Assembly: GCA_022496805.1 (NCBI GenBank)
Contig: CM040091.1
Span: forward strand, 19,644,336-19,708,335
Length of the DNA: 64,000 bases
Direction: 5' to 3'
DNA from: Pohlia nutans
Lineage: Eukaryota; Streptophyta; Bryopsida; Bryales; Mniaceae
The position numbers were made by a program, and so were the translations under genes. This document shows, one piece after another, positions 11,710-22,257 of the stretch; within the stretch, counting starts at the first letter, position 1; the number at the start of each line of letters is the position of its first letter. Under the pieces are notes generated by a model. It saw nothing but the letters and a program-made list of their open reading frames with translations, ran no database searches and was not told the DNA's origin.

Positions 11710-12170
11710 GTATCGGCGTTGTTTGAATTTTACTGAATTGCCGTGGCAGAATACAGCGCCAGTTGCCGGCGTCGGTGGGGCATTTCGAGAGCCTCAACCG
11801 GTACCACATCTCTTGTAAGGGCTTGAAGCTCCGAACAGTCGGAAGAACGCAGTGCCAATTCCTTGTACTCCTAGTACCTTCCCAATCTATCAACTATCCA
11901 GGACACCTGTAGGAATCAGATGAGATGAAGTACTTGTAGCAAACTTTCGATCAATCATGATGGATTCCTCACAGGCTACCGAGGATTCTCACGCTCAGAT
12001 TGTCCAGCAGGTCGATGGCTCAGTCGACGTCACGGCGCAAAGGCTCGCCGCCATTTTGGGGCCTGTGGTGTGCGATTTCGATGCGAGAGTGGAGGGAGCT
12101 CTCGAGAGCCAGAGCTTGCTCACTGGGAGCATTGATCGTCTTACTAAAGGTACGCTTCTTTAATTAGCAC
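11710..12170 (+). pseudogene. duplicate of SNAPIN-like promoter and first exon (exon copy 11957-12149)
   Basis: This stretch matches 15412-15880 through the 5' flank (TATCGGCGTTGT, CCAGTTGCCGGCGTCGGTGG), the leader and the whole first coding exon. The exon copy has the same 193-nt length, intact frame and intact donor (AAAG|GTACGC) as the true exon at 15649-15841, with a handful of amino-acid changes such as QR for QG and CD for RD. No second exon follows it before the true gene 3.5 kb downstream. It is either a dead fragment or an alternative first exon that could splice to 15924, since the phase matches. Confidence 0.8.
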
Positions 12171-12195
12171 CACATTGTGGTCTCCTCGGCACTAA

Positions 12196-12306
12196 AGGGT
12201 TAAACTTGGACACGTTTTGCAAAAGTTACAGCTCTTCGAAGGTGAATGTCCGCCAAAAACGTTCAAAATATGGACGTCGGGATGGTTAGGGATTAATGCC
12301 TAGCAG
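12196..12306. repeat. short dispersed repeat, related to 19466-19573
   Basis: Contains ACACGTTTTGCAAAAGTTAC, then CTTCGAAGGTGAATGTCC and GGTTAGGGATTAA. The same order occurs at 19466-19573. The ends resemble right termini of the TTAA elements (AAAGGGTTAA and GGTTAGGGATTAA), but no matching left ends are seen. Confidence 0.55.
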
Positions 12307-14392
12307 TGAAGGTGAGGAATTTAAGCCGTTTTAGCAAAATTGCCATAGATTTGAAGAGTTCATAGCCAATTTTGGCAAAATATTCTAGATTCCTCAATGC
12401 ATTAGTAGCAAATTACTCTATATAGTATAAAACTAGCTAACTTCACTATATTGGGCGAAGCCATTTGGCTAGAAAGTAGTGGCTAATTCCCTCAAATTTG
12501 AGTAAAAATTAGCACTAAATTTATTTTTGAAGCCACTTGGCTAAAATTTGCTCAAAACATTTTCACTGATGCGTAGAGACCACTCTTTCTATTCTTATGA
12601 AAATAACGGAGAATTTGATATTATAGAAAGTGATAATAAAAGGTCTTTAGTTTATTGGTATTAGGCAGCTATTATAAGTACTGCATGGCTAAATGCAACC
12701 CTCTATAAATAATACCTTAAAAATAGAGAAGGAGGACTTTCAAGAATTGATTGTTATAAAACAACACTTCTTTATTATATTTGAACTTCACATAGGTTGA
12801 AAATATGATGTCAACGATACTTTGACCTTATTGAGTGAGGTGTTCACATACTTTGTTTAATGTATAAAAAACTCTTTGTTTTTTCAAAAGGTGGCACCAT
12901 TTTTATTGAATGCTGAAATTAATGGTACATATATTGTATCCTAAAATCTACTTATAGAAGAACCAAGAAAATTTTGGATGGATGAAAATTTTCCATGTAT
13001 GTAGTTAGAAGAATAGTTTGAATTTATTCATCGTCCACAATGTGAACGCAAGCGTCTCAAAGAGTTAATTCTTCAAGAATATTTTAAAAAATAGATTAAA
13101 AAAAGTGCTTACTATAATGATTGTTGGTTCTGTATAAAATGATGGATAAAAAATGGGTTTACCTATAGTGATGGTTAGCTTTTACGAGTGTGAAAAAATG
13201 AATTAAAATTGGAGCTAAGTCAAATGATGTTTCTTTTTATAAAAAAAAAATACTAATATAAGAGACGGTAGTCAAGCGTTCATTTAATGAGTTGGGAGAT
13301 TACATTGATTGCCTAAGATGTTCTTCAAAAATATACAGATTGTATATTCTATAGAAAGAAGCCGCCAAAGTGTTTATTTTGAAGAAGTAGTGGATTTGCT
13401 CAACTATATCAAAACAAACACACACTGATGATTGGCACGCGGGGTTCACTACTGAATTAAAATATATGAATGTCAAATCAACAAGCAATTAAATTGCATA
13501 GTCTCTGCTTTAGTGTTTACTCTTGGATTTTATCCCAAAGTTACTTATATGGCTTACTTTTTATTGTCCAACCGTGTATCTCCTGAAATGAATGTTTTTG
13601 TAGTCTCTCCGTTTGTGGGAGAATGACAACAAAGAAGGTGTATATGGGAGTCAAATCTTGTTAACAATCGACTATTTTGACCTCCAAAATTCCAAGAAAT
13701 GGAAGTCTATATTCTCTAAAAGTGTAGTCGAAAATGAAAACTGATATAAAAAACTCCTCTTTTCTTTGAACTTCGGGGATGTTGTAATCCTATAATAGAA
13801 AAAATTCTCTAGCCAGCGGAAAAGGTGGATGGCCAAGGGAAAAGGTGGATGGCCAAGAAAAAAGCTTGCAAGGCACATTAGTCCGCCAATGCACGTATCT
13901 AACACTAAACTCCTCATAGAACTAGTTTTCCCATTTTTTTAATGGCAAAACTAGTTCAACATGTATTCTATTTGGGATTTTATGATGACTGTGCTAGTCA
14001 ACTCGGTTGCCCTTGACTCAACTCCTACTCACCTTACATATCGTTTGTGGAAGGCAAGATCGGCAGAAAATAATTCTCCAAAAAATGCCGAAAATTTAAA
14101 TAAATTTATTAAGTTTTTTGTCGAAATCAACAAAAATAAAGTCAACAAAAAGCCAAAATAAAATAAAATAAAAACAATGCACTCAACAAAAATCGTAGAC
14201 AAAAAAAGAAGTTTAGCCGCCGAATTTTTTTTACTGTTAACTGTTAATAGCCGATTTCTTAATAATTACTTTTGCAAGTGCCGAACTCCACTGTTTCAAC
14301 TTTTATTAATTATTATACATTAAAGTGCCGACCCTACATTCCACGTACGGTAATATGAGTTTGTCCTTCTTTTCGGTTAACTCTAATAACCT
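12307..14392. other. no gene seen; AT-rich spacer between the two SNAPIN-like first exons
   Basis: Roughly 2 kb of AT-rich DNA with only short chance frames and no domain. A small direct repeat AAAAGGTGGATGGCCAAG occurs twice at about 13816-13857. Confidence 0.5.
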
Positions 14393-15305
14393 TTAACCCC
14401 TAAAGGACCGTAAGGCCCCGAGGGGGCTTCTGTAGGTAGACAAGAGCAATTTTCGTGCAATGTTACCAAAGGAGCTAGGATTTGTGTCAAGAAGACCCTG
14501 GCTGTTTTTTCAAGCTTGATCCGTGGGTTCTTTCCGATCGAAAATTGATGAAGGAATGAATTTTTGGTGGATTTTTTGAGCAGCGGGAGAGCTCAGAGCT
14601 GCTTCAATGGGCTGGCGTGGCATCGCCGTGAGCAAACTCGCACAGTTCAGGAAGAACCAAGGGAAGGTCAAGGAACGAATCAAGCTGTGTCAGGAGTCTG
14701 ACTTTTTGACCGGGCATTTTGGGGAGCCGGGCTTCTTAACCAAGTGAGCAACCCCTTCTGGCATGATGCCGGTTTTTAAAAAAAAATTATTTCATTTTTT
14801 TATTTTTGTCATTGTTTGAAGAAGGGGTGAAGCTGGAGCGTGACCAGGCTTCGGATCAGGCTTCAAAGCGAGTTGCACACAGGGCAGCCCAAAAATTTTG
14901 CACTCCTTCGACCAATTTCATATGCTACTCACTTCAGACCCTCGTATCTTCCAATCTAGACCTTAGAAATATGTGAAAAAAATTCAGCGTCAAGATCATG
15001 ATGTCCTTTACATATGGTAAAAATTTCAACTTTTTTGGAGCACTTTTGAGCGATCCGATTTCAGCATATGTACAAAGTACTCCCTAACCGAGCATCATTC
15101 ATCAATATTCTCAACGATGGCATTTTCTCAAAAATTGGGCGATTTTGTCGATTTTTTTTCGTACAAAAACTATGTAAGTCTTCTTCAATTTCAACGGTGC
15201 TCATCGTCAAAATAACCCCAAGCAAATGAGGAAATGAGCATGTTACAAGAACTAGTCTTCAAATATGAGCTAAGCTCAAAACACCCCTGGTCCTTTAGGG
15301 GTTAA
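14393..15305. mobile_element. TTAA-flanked element (piggyBac-like signature), 905-bp body
   Basis: TTAA at 14393-14396 and 15302-15305. The body starts CCCCTAAAGGACCGTAAGGCC and ends TGGTCCTTTAGGGG. The duplicate copy at 7800-7899 reads through this point as GTTTAACAATATGG, so it gives an empty site with the target TTAA. There is no transposase frame, so it is non-autonomous. Confidence 0.8.
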
Positions 15306-15648
15306 CAGTATCAGGTAATAACCTGTAACAATATTGGGTAGTACAAAAATGTTAACAAATATAGTGAGTTAACGTATGCAGATCAGTAGGTGTAACTGGA
15401 GGGTTGACTGTATCGGCGTTGTCTGAGTTTTACTGAATTGCCGTGGCAGAATACAGCGCCAGTTGCCGGCGTCGGTGGGGCATTCCGAGAGCCTCAACCG
15501 GTACCTCATCTCTCGTTAGGGCTCGAAGCTCCGAACAGTCCGAAGTAAGCAGTGCCAATTCCTCGTGCTCCTCCCAATCTATCAACTATCCAGTACACCT
15601 GCAGGAATCGGATGAGATGAAGTACTTGTAGCAAACTTTCGATCAATC
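15306..15648 (+). promoter_or_regulatory. 5' flank and leader of the SNAPIN-like gene
   Basis: GC-richer than its surroundings and conserved as a duplicate at 7860-7899 plus 11710-11956. Both copies keep CCGGCGTCGGTGGGGCAT and the leader ATCAACTATCCAG through CAAACTTTCGATCAATC just before the ATG. No TATA box can be assigned with confidence. Confidence 0.5.
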
Positions 15649-17250
15649 ATGATGGATTCCCCACAGGCTACCGAGGATTCTCACGCTCAGATTGCCCAGC
15701 AGGTCGATGGCTCAGTCGACGTCATGGCGCAAGGGCTCGCTGCCGTTTTGGGGCCCGTGGTGCGCGACTTCGATGCGAGAGTGGAGGGAGCTCTTAAGAG
15801 CCAGAGCTTGCTCACCGGGAGCATCGACCGTCTTACGAAAGGTACGAATTGCTCAAGCGCTTCTTTTCTAATTAGGGTTTTGGTGTTTGATGGAGGAGGG
15901 AGGTTGATTGCGGATTTTTGCAGAGCTTGATAAGTTGCTTGAAGATACGCCGATTCCGATGGTAGCGCAACATGCTGCGAAGCTGTCAGGAGTCCGGAAG
16001 CGTGTGGCGTCTCTTATGTCGACATTGCGTGTTGTTCAAGGCCGGATTGTGAACATGGATCGAATGTTGAATGCTCGAGGTAGATCTCATCCGACTCGTG
16101 TCGACTCTGTTCCTTCTTTTATTGTTTGTTCTCGGATTAGCTTGTTTAGGTTTACAGGAAATTGTTCTATCATCGACCTTCGGTTTTTATCAATACTCTA
16201 AGAGTCAAGTTCCATGCGGTTGAGAAGTTGGCCATGGAAGTAGGCAAGAGTAAGGGAAAAATGGAACTTAGGTTTGTCTCAAAGTTGTGCACGTTCCATG
16301 GACTTACTTGAGGTAAAACATGAACAAATTAGAGAGAAGTTGCATTGCAGTCTTGGGCTTCAGAACCCTCCATACTTCATGACAACTTCTACACCACTTT
16401 TTTTTTCTCAGTAGCTCCCTTGAAATGTGGAACTTGGTCCTGGAAGTCTCTAAAAATGTGTTTTAGTGAGATTCTTGACCCATGGAACTTGGCCTTAAGG
16501 TCCGGTAATCTAATAGCCTACCTTCGAACGTCCTCTGGATTGCCTATTCATGATTTTGTCTTGCATGGAGCAGAAGCGAGTGCACCTCCTAGACCTTCCT
16601 CGTCGCCATCTCCATCACCACCACCAGAGAATTCGGTCTTGTTATCTCCATCGCCTATTCCAGAGAACTCGGTCCTGGGATCTCCATCGCCACCACCGGA
16701 GAATTCGGTCCTGCCATCTCCATCCTCACCTCTAGAGGATTCGGTCCAGCCATCTCCATCGCCATCACCAGAGAATTCGGTCCCGGGGTCAAGTGTCATT
16801 GAGGATTCAGCTTCACCAGAGAATTTGGTCCCGAGGTCAAGTATCATCGAGGATTTAGCATCACCAGAGAATTCGGTCCCGAGGTCAAGTGTCATTGAGG
16901 CTTCAGCATCACCAGAGAATTCGGTCCCGGGGTCAAGTGTCATTGAGGATTCAGCATCACCAGAGAATTCGGTCCCGGGGTCAAGTGTCATTGAGGATTC
17001 AGCATCACCAGAGAATTCGGTCCCGGGGTCAAGTGTCATTGAGGATTCAGCATCACCAGAGAATTCGGTCCCGGGGTCAAGTGTCATTGAGGATTCGGCA
17101 TCACCAGAGAATTTGGTCTCGGGGTCAAGTGTCATTGAGGATTCAGCATCACCAGAGAATTCGGTCCCGGGGTCAAGTGTCATTGAGGATTCAGCATCAC
17201 CAGAGAATTTGGTCCCGGGGTCAAGTGCCATTGAGGATTCAACATCGTAG
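15649..17250 (+). CDS. SNAPIN-like BLOC-1 subunit with a long repeat-bearing C-terminal tail
   Basis: Exons 15649-15841, 15924-16079 and 16574-17250 join in phase to about 341 residues. Exons 1-2 (about residues 20-116) match the SNAPIN coiled-coil region: MAQGLAAVLGPVVRDFDARV aligns with human FAEGLLEFLRPAVQQLDSHV, and the later VRKRVASLMSTLRVVQGRI with the human RRRVVLVNNILQNAQERL region. BLOC-1 acts in endosome-to-vacuole/lysosome sorting; that role here is inferred. Exon 3, entered at GAGCAG|AAGCG, encodes a Pro/Ser/Glu tail of about 225 residues: five 12-residue SPSPxPENSV-type units, then nine 16-residue units (SSVIEDSASPENSVPG) and a part unit. Human SNAPIN is only 136 residues, so this tail is unusual. 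A second ATG follows directly at 15652. The core is confident; the exon 3 join rests on phase and acceptor only. Confidence 0.75.
16611..17246 (+). repeat. coding minisatellite (36-bp then 48-bp units)
   Basis: From about 16790, units start every 48 bp with TCAAGTGTCATTGAGGATTC up to 17222, giving nine full units and one part unit. Before that lie about five shorter 36-bp units with CCAGAGAATTCGGTC. Unit length is a multiple of three, and several frames on both strands stay open, so the antisense frames here are by-products. Confidence 0.9.
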
Positions 17251-18210
17251 AAAACAGCATTTTCAGTAGGTCTGTGGAGAGGATACTTGAGGAGTCTTGT
17301 AAATATCCAACAGCGGAAAGCTCTGTGGTTCAGAGCTCGAATTGTTTATGAACAGGTGAGAACATTCCGATATTCATTGTTAAGATAGTTCTGGTTCATG
17401 TGTGAGAGAATGCTGCTAGGACTTCATAATTATTGCGAGATATTCATTTTTTTCGTACCATTGATTGCAGAAGAATCTCATGTGCCCCTTAAGACCTCAT
17501 GTCTGATCATTGCCTGTCAGATTTTTTTGAAGGTATGGATCGTCGAGAAACGATTGAAATCCGGATGACACATTCAATCATCCGTCAGCGTTGGTCGTCA
17601 ACTCTCATGTTCGACAATGGCCTACCTATTTCAAAGGTTTCCGAATCATTCTTTGTCTGTGCTATTTAATTTAGAGCCCAATGTCTGGCCCCAGAAGGTT
17701 GCTTGGATATTGCGTAATCACTACAAGGTCTTGCTATTGATTCCTGAAGAGTTTCTGTGCTCTTCGTATTCCTTCACGTGAGCATATTGCTTATACTGTA
17801 GACTAGCTGGATTATGCAGTGGCATCAGACATGTAAAGTTGAAAGCTATTCATCATTTGAACACAATCACTTCTTGATTGTTGTATTCTACAGAAGTAAT
17901 TCTCCAGACTTGTCCTCAGTTGGCTGCCAGTTTCAAATTGCTGAATTTTTTCCTTTGCACCTGTTGTTGGAAAATTTAATGTGAAAGTGGTACTTTGTAA
18001 ACATATAGGCCAGGTCACTAATGCTACAATTCCAACTGTCCTATTTTCAAATGTGTTCTGGAATACTTTCTACCGTTTTGGTTTCCTCTTGACTGATATT
18101 GTGATGACTACAGTGTGTTCCCCATGTGTGGTCTCTGATGTTATTATCACATACGGGTATCCAGTTTGCCTAAGGGTATCTCCACCCTTAGGTAAACAAT
18201 GCTCCATCTA
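17251..18210. other. 3' flank of the SNAPIN-like gene, no other gene seen
   Basis: Probable 3'UTR and downstream sequence. Open frames at 17812-18217 on both strands are short and show no recognisable domain. Confidence 0.45.
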
Positions 18211-18350
18211 CACCTAGTAGAAACAGTGCTCAGTGCTCGCGTAGACTAGCGCAAAGACCCATGAGAAGAGCCCACATGATGAACTAAACTAGTTGTGGGT
18301 CTTTTTGAGCATGCTTCTCTAATCTACCGGGGCGATGTTTCTGCTAGTGG
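18211..18350. mobile_element. small MITE with CACTAGTAGAAA-type ends
   Basis: Left end CACCTAGTAGAAACAG, right end TGTTTCTGCTAGTGG, i.e. imperfect inverted repeats. The internal part also folds back (GACCCATGAGAAGAGC against GCTTCTC and GGGTC). Similar ends occur alone at 27904 and at 59746-59939. Confidence 0.6.
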
Positions 18351-20269
18351 TAGTTCTTCATAATAGCTTCATAATTTTGGTGTTATTGGCCCTTTGTTAA
18401 GTTGAACCACTATTGTTCATGAACAATATCAACACTAGATGTTTCAATTTGTAATGAGGTAGGATTATCCATTGTCATTCCCAAGCCCAAAAGTGTCCCT
18501 AAGTGTCTCTATTTACAAGTGTCTTTCATATTTCATGTTGGAGTGTAGGTAGTCCAAAGATAGGGAGACTTTTGGGTTGGGAGACAAGAATGGGTCATTG
18601 GCATTGAATGCTCGTTTTGATTCTTTCTCTTTAGCTTAAATTTTTGTTGGAAATATCACCTTCTAGGTTCAACTTCATAAACCTTCAAGTCAAACCCAAT
18701 GCCTTTACACTTGACTTAAGGTCCAATTCACGTATCATTATTTTATTGAACTTCTCAAGTCCAATAGATGGGGTTATTGGACCCTATGAGAATTGGAACT
18801 AGAGCCTAATGTCAAGTGGTCCAAAGTTTGAGCCTCAACTCCCTTAAAGTAAGGGGTACAATTGCCGTTAGTTTTACCTTAAGCGTCCCTAGCTTTCTGG
18901 AGCTTGAAATCATCATTACTTTTGATGTGTTACATGTCTAATGTAAGTGAGGTATAGAAATCTCAATTGTACAATCTTATAATATACATGTTGTAGATCA
19001 TGTGGATCAATTTTGGGGTCATTTGGCCTTATAGATTGCAAGATCGTAGTGTTTTAGTGTTAAAAAAGGTTGATATTGAAATTTTCCTAGCAACACAGTT
19101 AGAGGTGAGATTCGTTTTCAAAATTACTCAAATGAAAAAAACCTTCAACTATAAAGAAGTTCAAAATCATCAAATAAACACATTGGTACATGAAGAAATA
19201 TGTCAAGCCAAAATTGCATTGAATGTAGTTCAAAAGTGGCCTCGCAAAAACAAGGTCATAGATTTAAGAAACAAAAAAATTTCAAAAAATCGGCACCTTT
19301 ATGAGTATCTCATTTCAAATTCATTCCAACAAATTTTACTCAAAAAATATTAAAATTTTGTTTGTAATCAAATTTAGAAAGAATTTTTAATTTTTTCTTC
19401 TAAACAGTACTTTATGATGATTTTTCTCAAATTGTCAATTCTAGGTACACCTTGATACGTTTAGGAGTTAAAATTGAACACGTTTTGCAAAAGTTACACT
19501 TCTTCGAAGGTGAATATACCCCAATAAACGTTCAAGATATGGATCTTCGGGACGGTTAGGGGTTAAGCATTTCAACCTACATGGAGCGCTGATTTTCAAT
19601 GATAAAATATTGCAACACATAAAACTTTGGTTTTAATAACGAAGCTCAATTTTTAATTAATTTTTTCACTATGTATGATTTTGTTATTAACTTTTAAACT
19701 TAATATGCATAGACCACTATTGATGTTAGCAGATGTACCAAATAACTATTTTTCATTTCAAATCCAACCATATGGCTAACTTCACCGCGTCTTTAAATCC
19801 CCGGTGGTCTTGAATGCGGGACACTATTCACCCACTCCTTTTTTTTTCTTCTGAAATTTCCATTTAGGGTACCTTCGGTGATTTTTTTGGCAATTTTTTT
19901 TGCAAATTTGGGGCCTATGGTCCCTATTATCCAAGGGGGACCTATTTGGGAATAAAAAACCATTGGAGGAGGGGTTGTTTTTTAAGGTGGGCCCTAAACT
20001 GGACAAAATTAGGGGGCACTTTTGTCCCCATTCATTCAAGACCACCGGGGCATTTAGAGAAATCCGCTAACTTCATATTCATAATTAATGCTTGTGATAA
20101 CTAGATTGGGAACTCCTGGACTTGAAACAGGTGGTCACAATTAGTACCTAATAGTCTCTGGTGCGTAACAGTTTCTAACAGTAGAGAAATTCGCAAATTC
20201 TCTGGATCAGTGATCCAAAGATCCATCATGTATCCAATATAATTAAGATATCCGAAAACTTCCTCACAC
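18351..20269. other. no gene seen; includes repeat relative at 19466-19573
   Basis: AT-rich spacer. A 117-residue open frame at 19000-19353 is low-complexity in composition (many K, N, I, Q) with no domain. 19466-19573 is the counterpart of 12196-12306, ending GGTTAGGGGTTAA. An imperfect tract of T and G runs lies at 19838-20010. Confidence 0.45.
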
Positions 20270-20600
20270 AAGCCCAATAGTGGTGTGCAAGCCTAGGAAT
20301 AGGACCATAAGGCTCTTGTGGGGGCCATGAAGTCCAAGGTTCAAACCTTGGCGGCCACTATTACTCAACCTTGTGGTGCATTAATGGGCGGGCCTTGGCA
20401 GCATACTCGGTGGCGCACCTTGACACAGGAGCAAACTCACTCACCCTACTTTACTTACCGGAAATATAACTCATCCGGTTTTTATTTTTGGAGCCTGACA
20501 CTCTTACTTTTAATGTCCTGTGAGCCAAAATCTTTACTGACGCAATACCGGAAGCTTGAGATTTCAGGACTTTACGAATTTCTTTAGGAGCATGGCCACC
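20270..20600 (+). repeat. possible tRNA-derived SINE-like sequence
   Basis: Contains AAGGTTCAAACCTTGGCGGCC, a good pol III B-box-like core, about 60 bp after a weak A-box-like stretch. No second copy in the window and no clear tail, so this is tentative. Confidence 0.3.
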
Positions 20601-21049
20601 CATGGCCTCAGAGCGTCTCTGACCTCAAGAAGTGGATGAAAAGTTTCAAGGGGCCTTTCAAAATGCTTCTTGACTCTGGATTCTAGCGTGTTAGAAATTG
20701 GGCCTTGAAATCACTATTGAGTTGACTATTTGATGATTATTCCTCTCATTCTACTTGTGATTGGTCCATTCACTATTTGATGTGCACTTTTGATACGTGA
20801 AGGGCGTGCAAGGGTGGGGGAGTGTGAGAGTGCAAGGGCCCTTCACATGTAGATGAATAATTTGAGAGGGTGAGTCCTAGCGTGCATGGGTGGGAATGCT
20901 CTAGTACCTAACAATTTCTACCTTACATTTCAATAATTGGGAGGCCACGTCAGCACAGAGCGAATTGTTCTTCACCAAAGAATACCATGCGCTGCCTACA
21001 CGGCACTCACCGCTGTGTATATGCCCAATAATACAAATTCCAAACCACC
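20601..21049. other. upstream flank of the PUX-type gene
   Basis: No coding signal. It probably contains the promoter, but I cannot assign motifs. Confidence 0.4.
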
Positions 21050-22257
21050 GTTCTAGGGTTTGCTTTTTCTCACCAGCTCTTGTTTCCGAAGCTCAGATCA
21101 CAACTGACGGTATGGCGTGACGCTTCGCGGTATGTAACTTAGTGTCGCCCTTCCAAATCTCCGGTGCCATTTCCTCTCTTACCTGTCTTCTCCTCCTCGC
21201 GAAATTAACTTATGCAGTATTTCTCGCATGCTTAAATAACAGCTATCTCACTTACTTTGGAAAGGTCGCTCACATACCTCTTCGCGATTGAGTGTTTCGG
21301 AACTGTGGAGTGTGAAATTGCGTTCTTAAACCTGTTGTTGCGACATATGCTTGCGGAATTGATATGTGCATGATTTCTGTAACGGCTATGGCAATTACAT
21401 CGCAAAGATCGTTCTCTCTGGATTAGGTAGTCTCATACCTCGGAAACTCCGTTGTCTGCGATTGATGTCGTGAGTGTTCCGGGCTAGCAGTATGGAATTT
21501 CATAGTTAAACCTAATTTTTGCTACGATGCACGCGGAATTGATATGTGCATGATTACTGTAATGGCTATGGCAATTACAGTTCTGTATGGATTAGACCTC
21601 GGAAACTCCGTTGTTTGCGATTGAGTGTTCCGGGCTAGCAGTATGGAACTTCATAGTTAAACCTAATTTTTGCTACGATGCATGCGGAATTGATATGTGC
21701 ATGATTACTGTAATGGCTATAGCGATTACATCGCAAAGATCGTTCTGTATGGATTAGGTAATTTTTGCGACGATGCATGCGGAATTGATACATGCATGAT
21801 TTCTGTATCGGCTATGGCAATTACAGTTCTGTATGGATTAGACCTCGGAAACTCCGCTGTTTGCGATTGAGTGTTCTGGGCTAGTAGTATGGAATTTCAT
21901 AGTTAAACCTAATTTTTGCAACGATGCATGCGGAATTGATTGCTTTCTCACATGGTTCTATAACAGCTATGGCCAGTATATTGGAAGGGTCGCTCATTCC
22001 GGGGCTGTGGAATTCCGTGCTGTATGATTTTTGTGATTGTTGCGACACACGGAATTGATGTGTGCATAATTTCTCGTATGCTTCTATCAATTATATTGCA
22101 ATTTTTTTTGACTATGGATTAGGTAGTGACAATATCTCTCTGCAATCGATGTCGTGAGTGTTGGATTTGCGGAATTTCGTAATTTAAACCTATTTTGTTG
22201 TGATATTAGGCCTTACGATGTTGGCGAGCATTTCGGAATCGTAGCGGAGAGTTCTGG
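21050..22257 (+). promoter_or_regulatory. 5' leader of the PUX-type gene with a 1.08-kb leader intron
   Basis: CTAGGGTTTGC near 21054 begins a plausible leader exon. A donor GTATGT at 21130 and an acceptor ATATTAG at 22209 would remove a leader intron, placing the ATG 48 nt into the next exon. The intron is T-rich with a repeated structure; long leader introns often boost plant gene expression, which is inference here. Confidence 0.5.
21345..22060 (+). repeat. tandem repeat array in the leader intron
   Basis: Five to six copies anchored by GCGGAATTGATATGTGCATG at about 21353, 21534, 21683, 21779, 21929 and 22043 (spacing roughly 100-180 bp). They share GGCTATGGCAATTACA, CTCGGAAACTCCGTTG and TCATAGTTAAACCTAATTTT. 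Confidence 0.85.

Noticed and set aside
16548..17231. 227-residue minus-strand open frame (TEFSGDAESSMTLDPG repeats) and plus-strand SLRIQHHQRIRSRGQV frame
   Set aside because: Both are other frames of the 48-bp coding minisatellite. A unit length divisible by three without stops opens several frames at once; only the frame in phase with the SNAPIN core is kept.
19000..19353. 117-residue open frame
   Set aside because: Composition typical of AT-rich chance frames, no homology recognised, no splice context.
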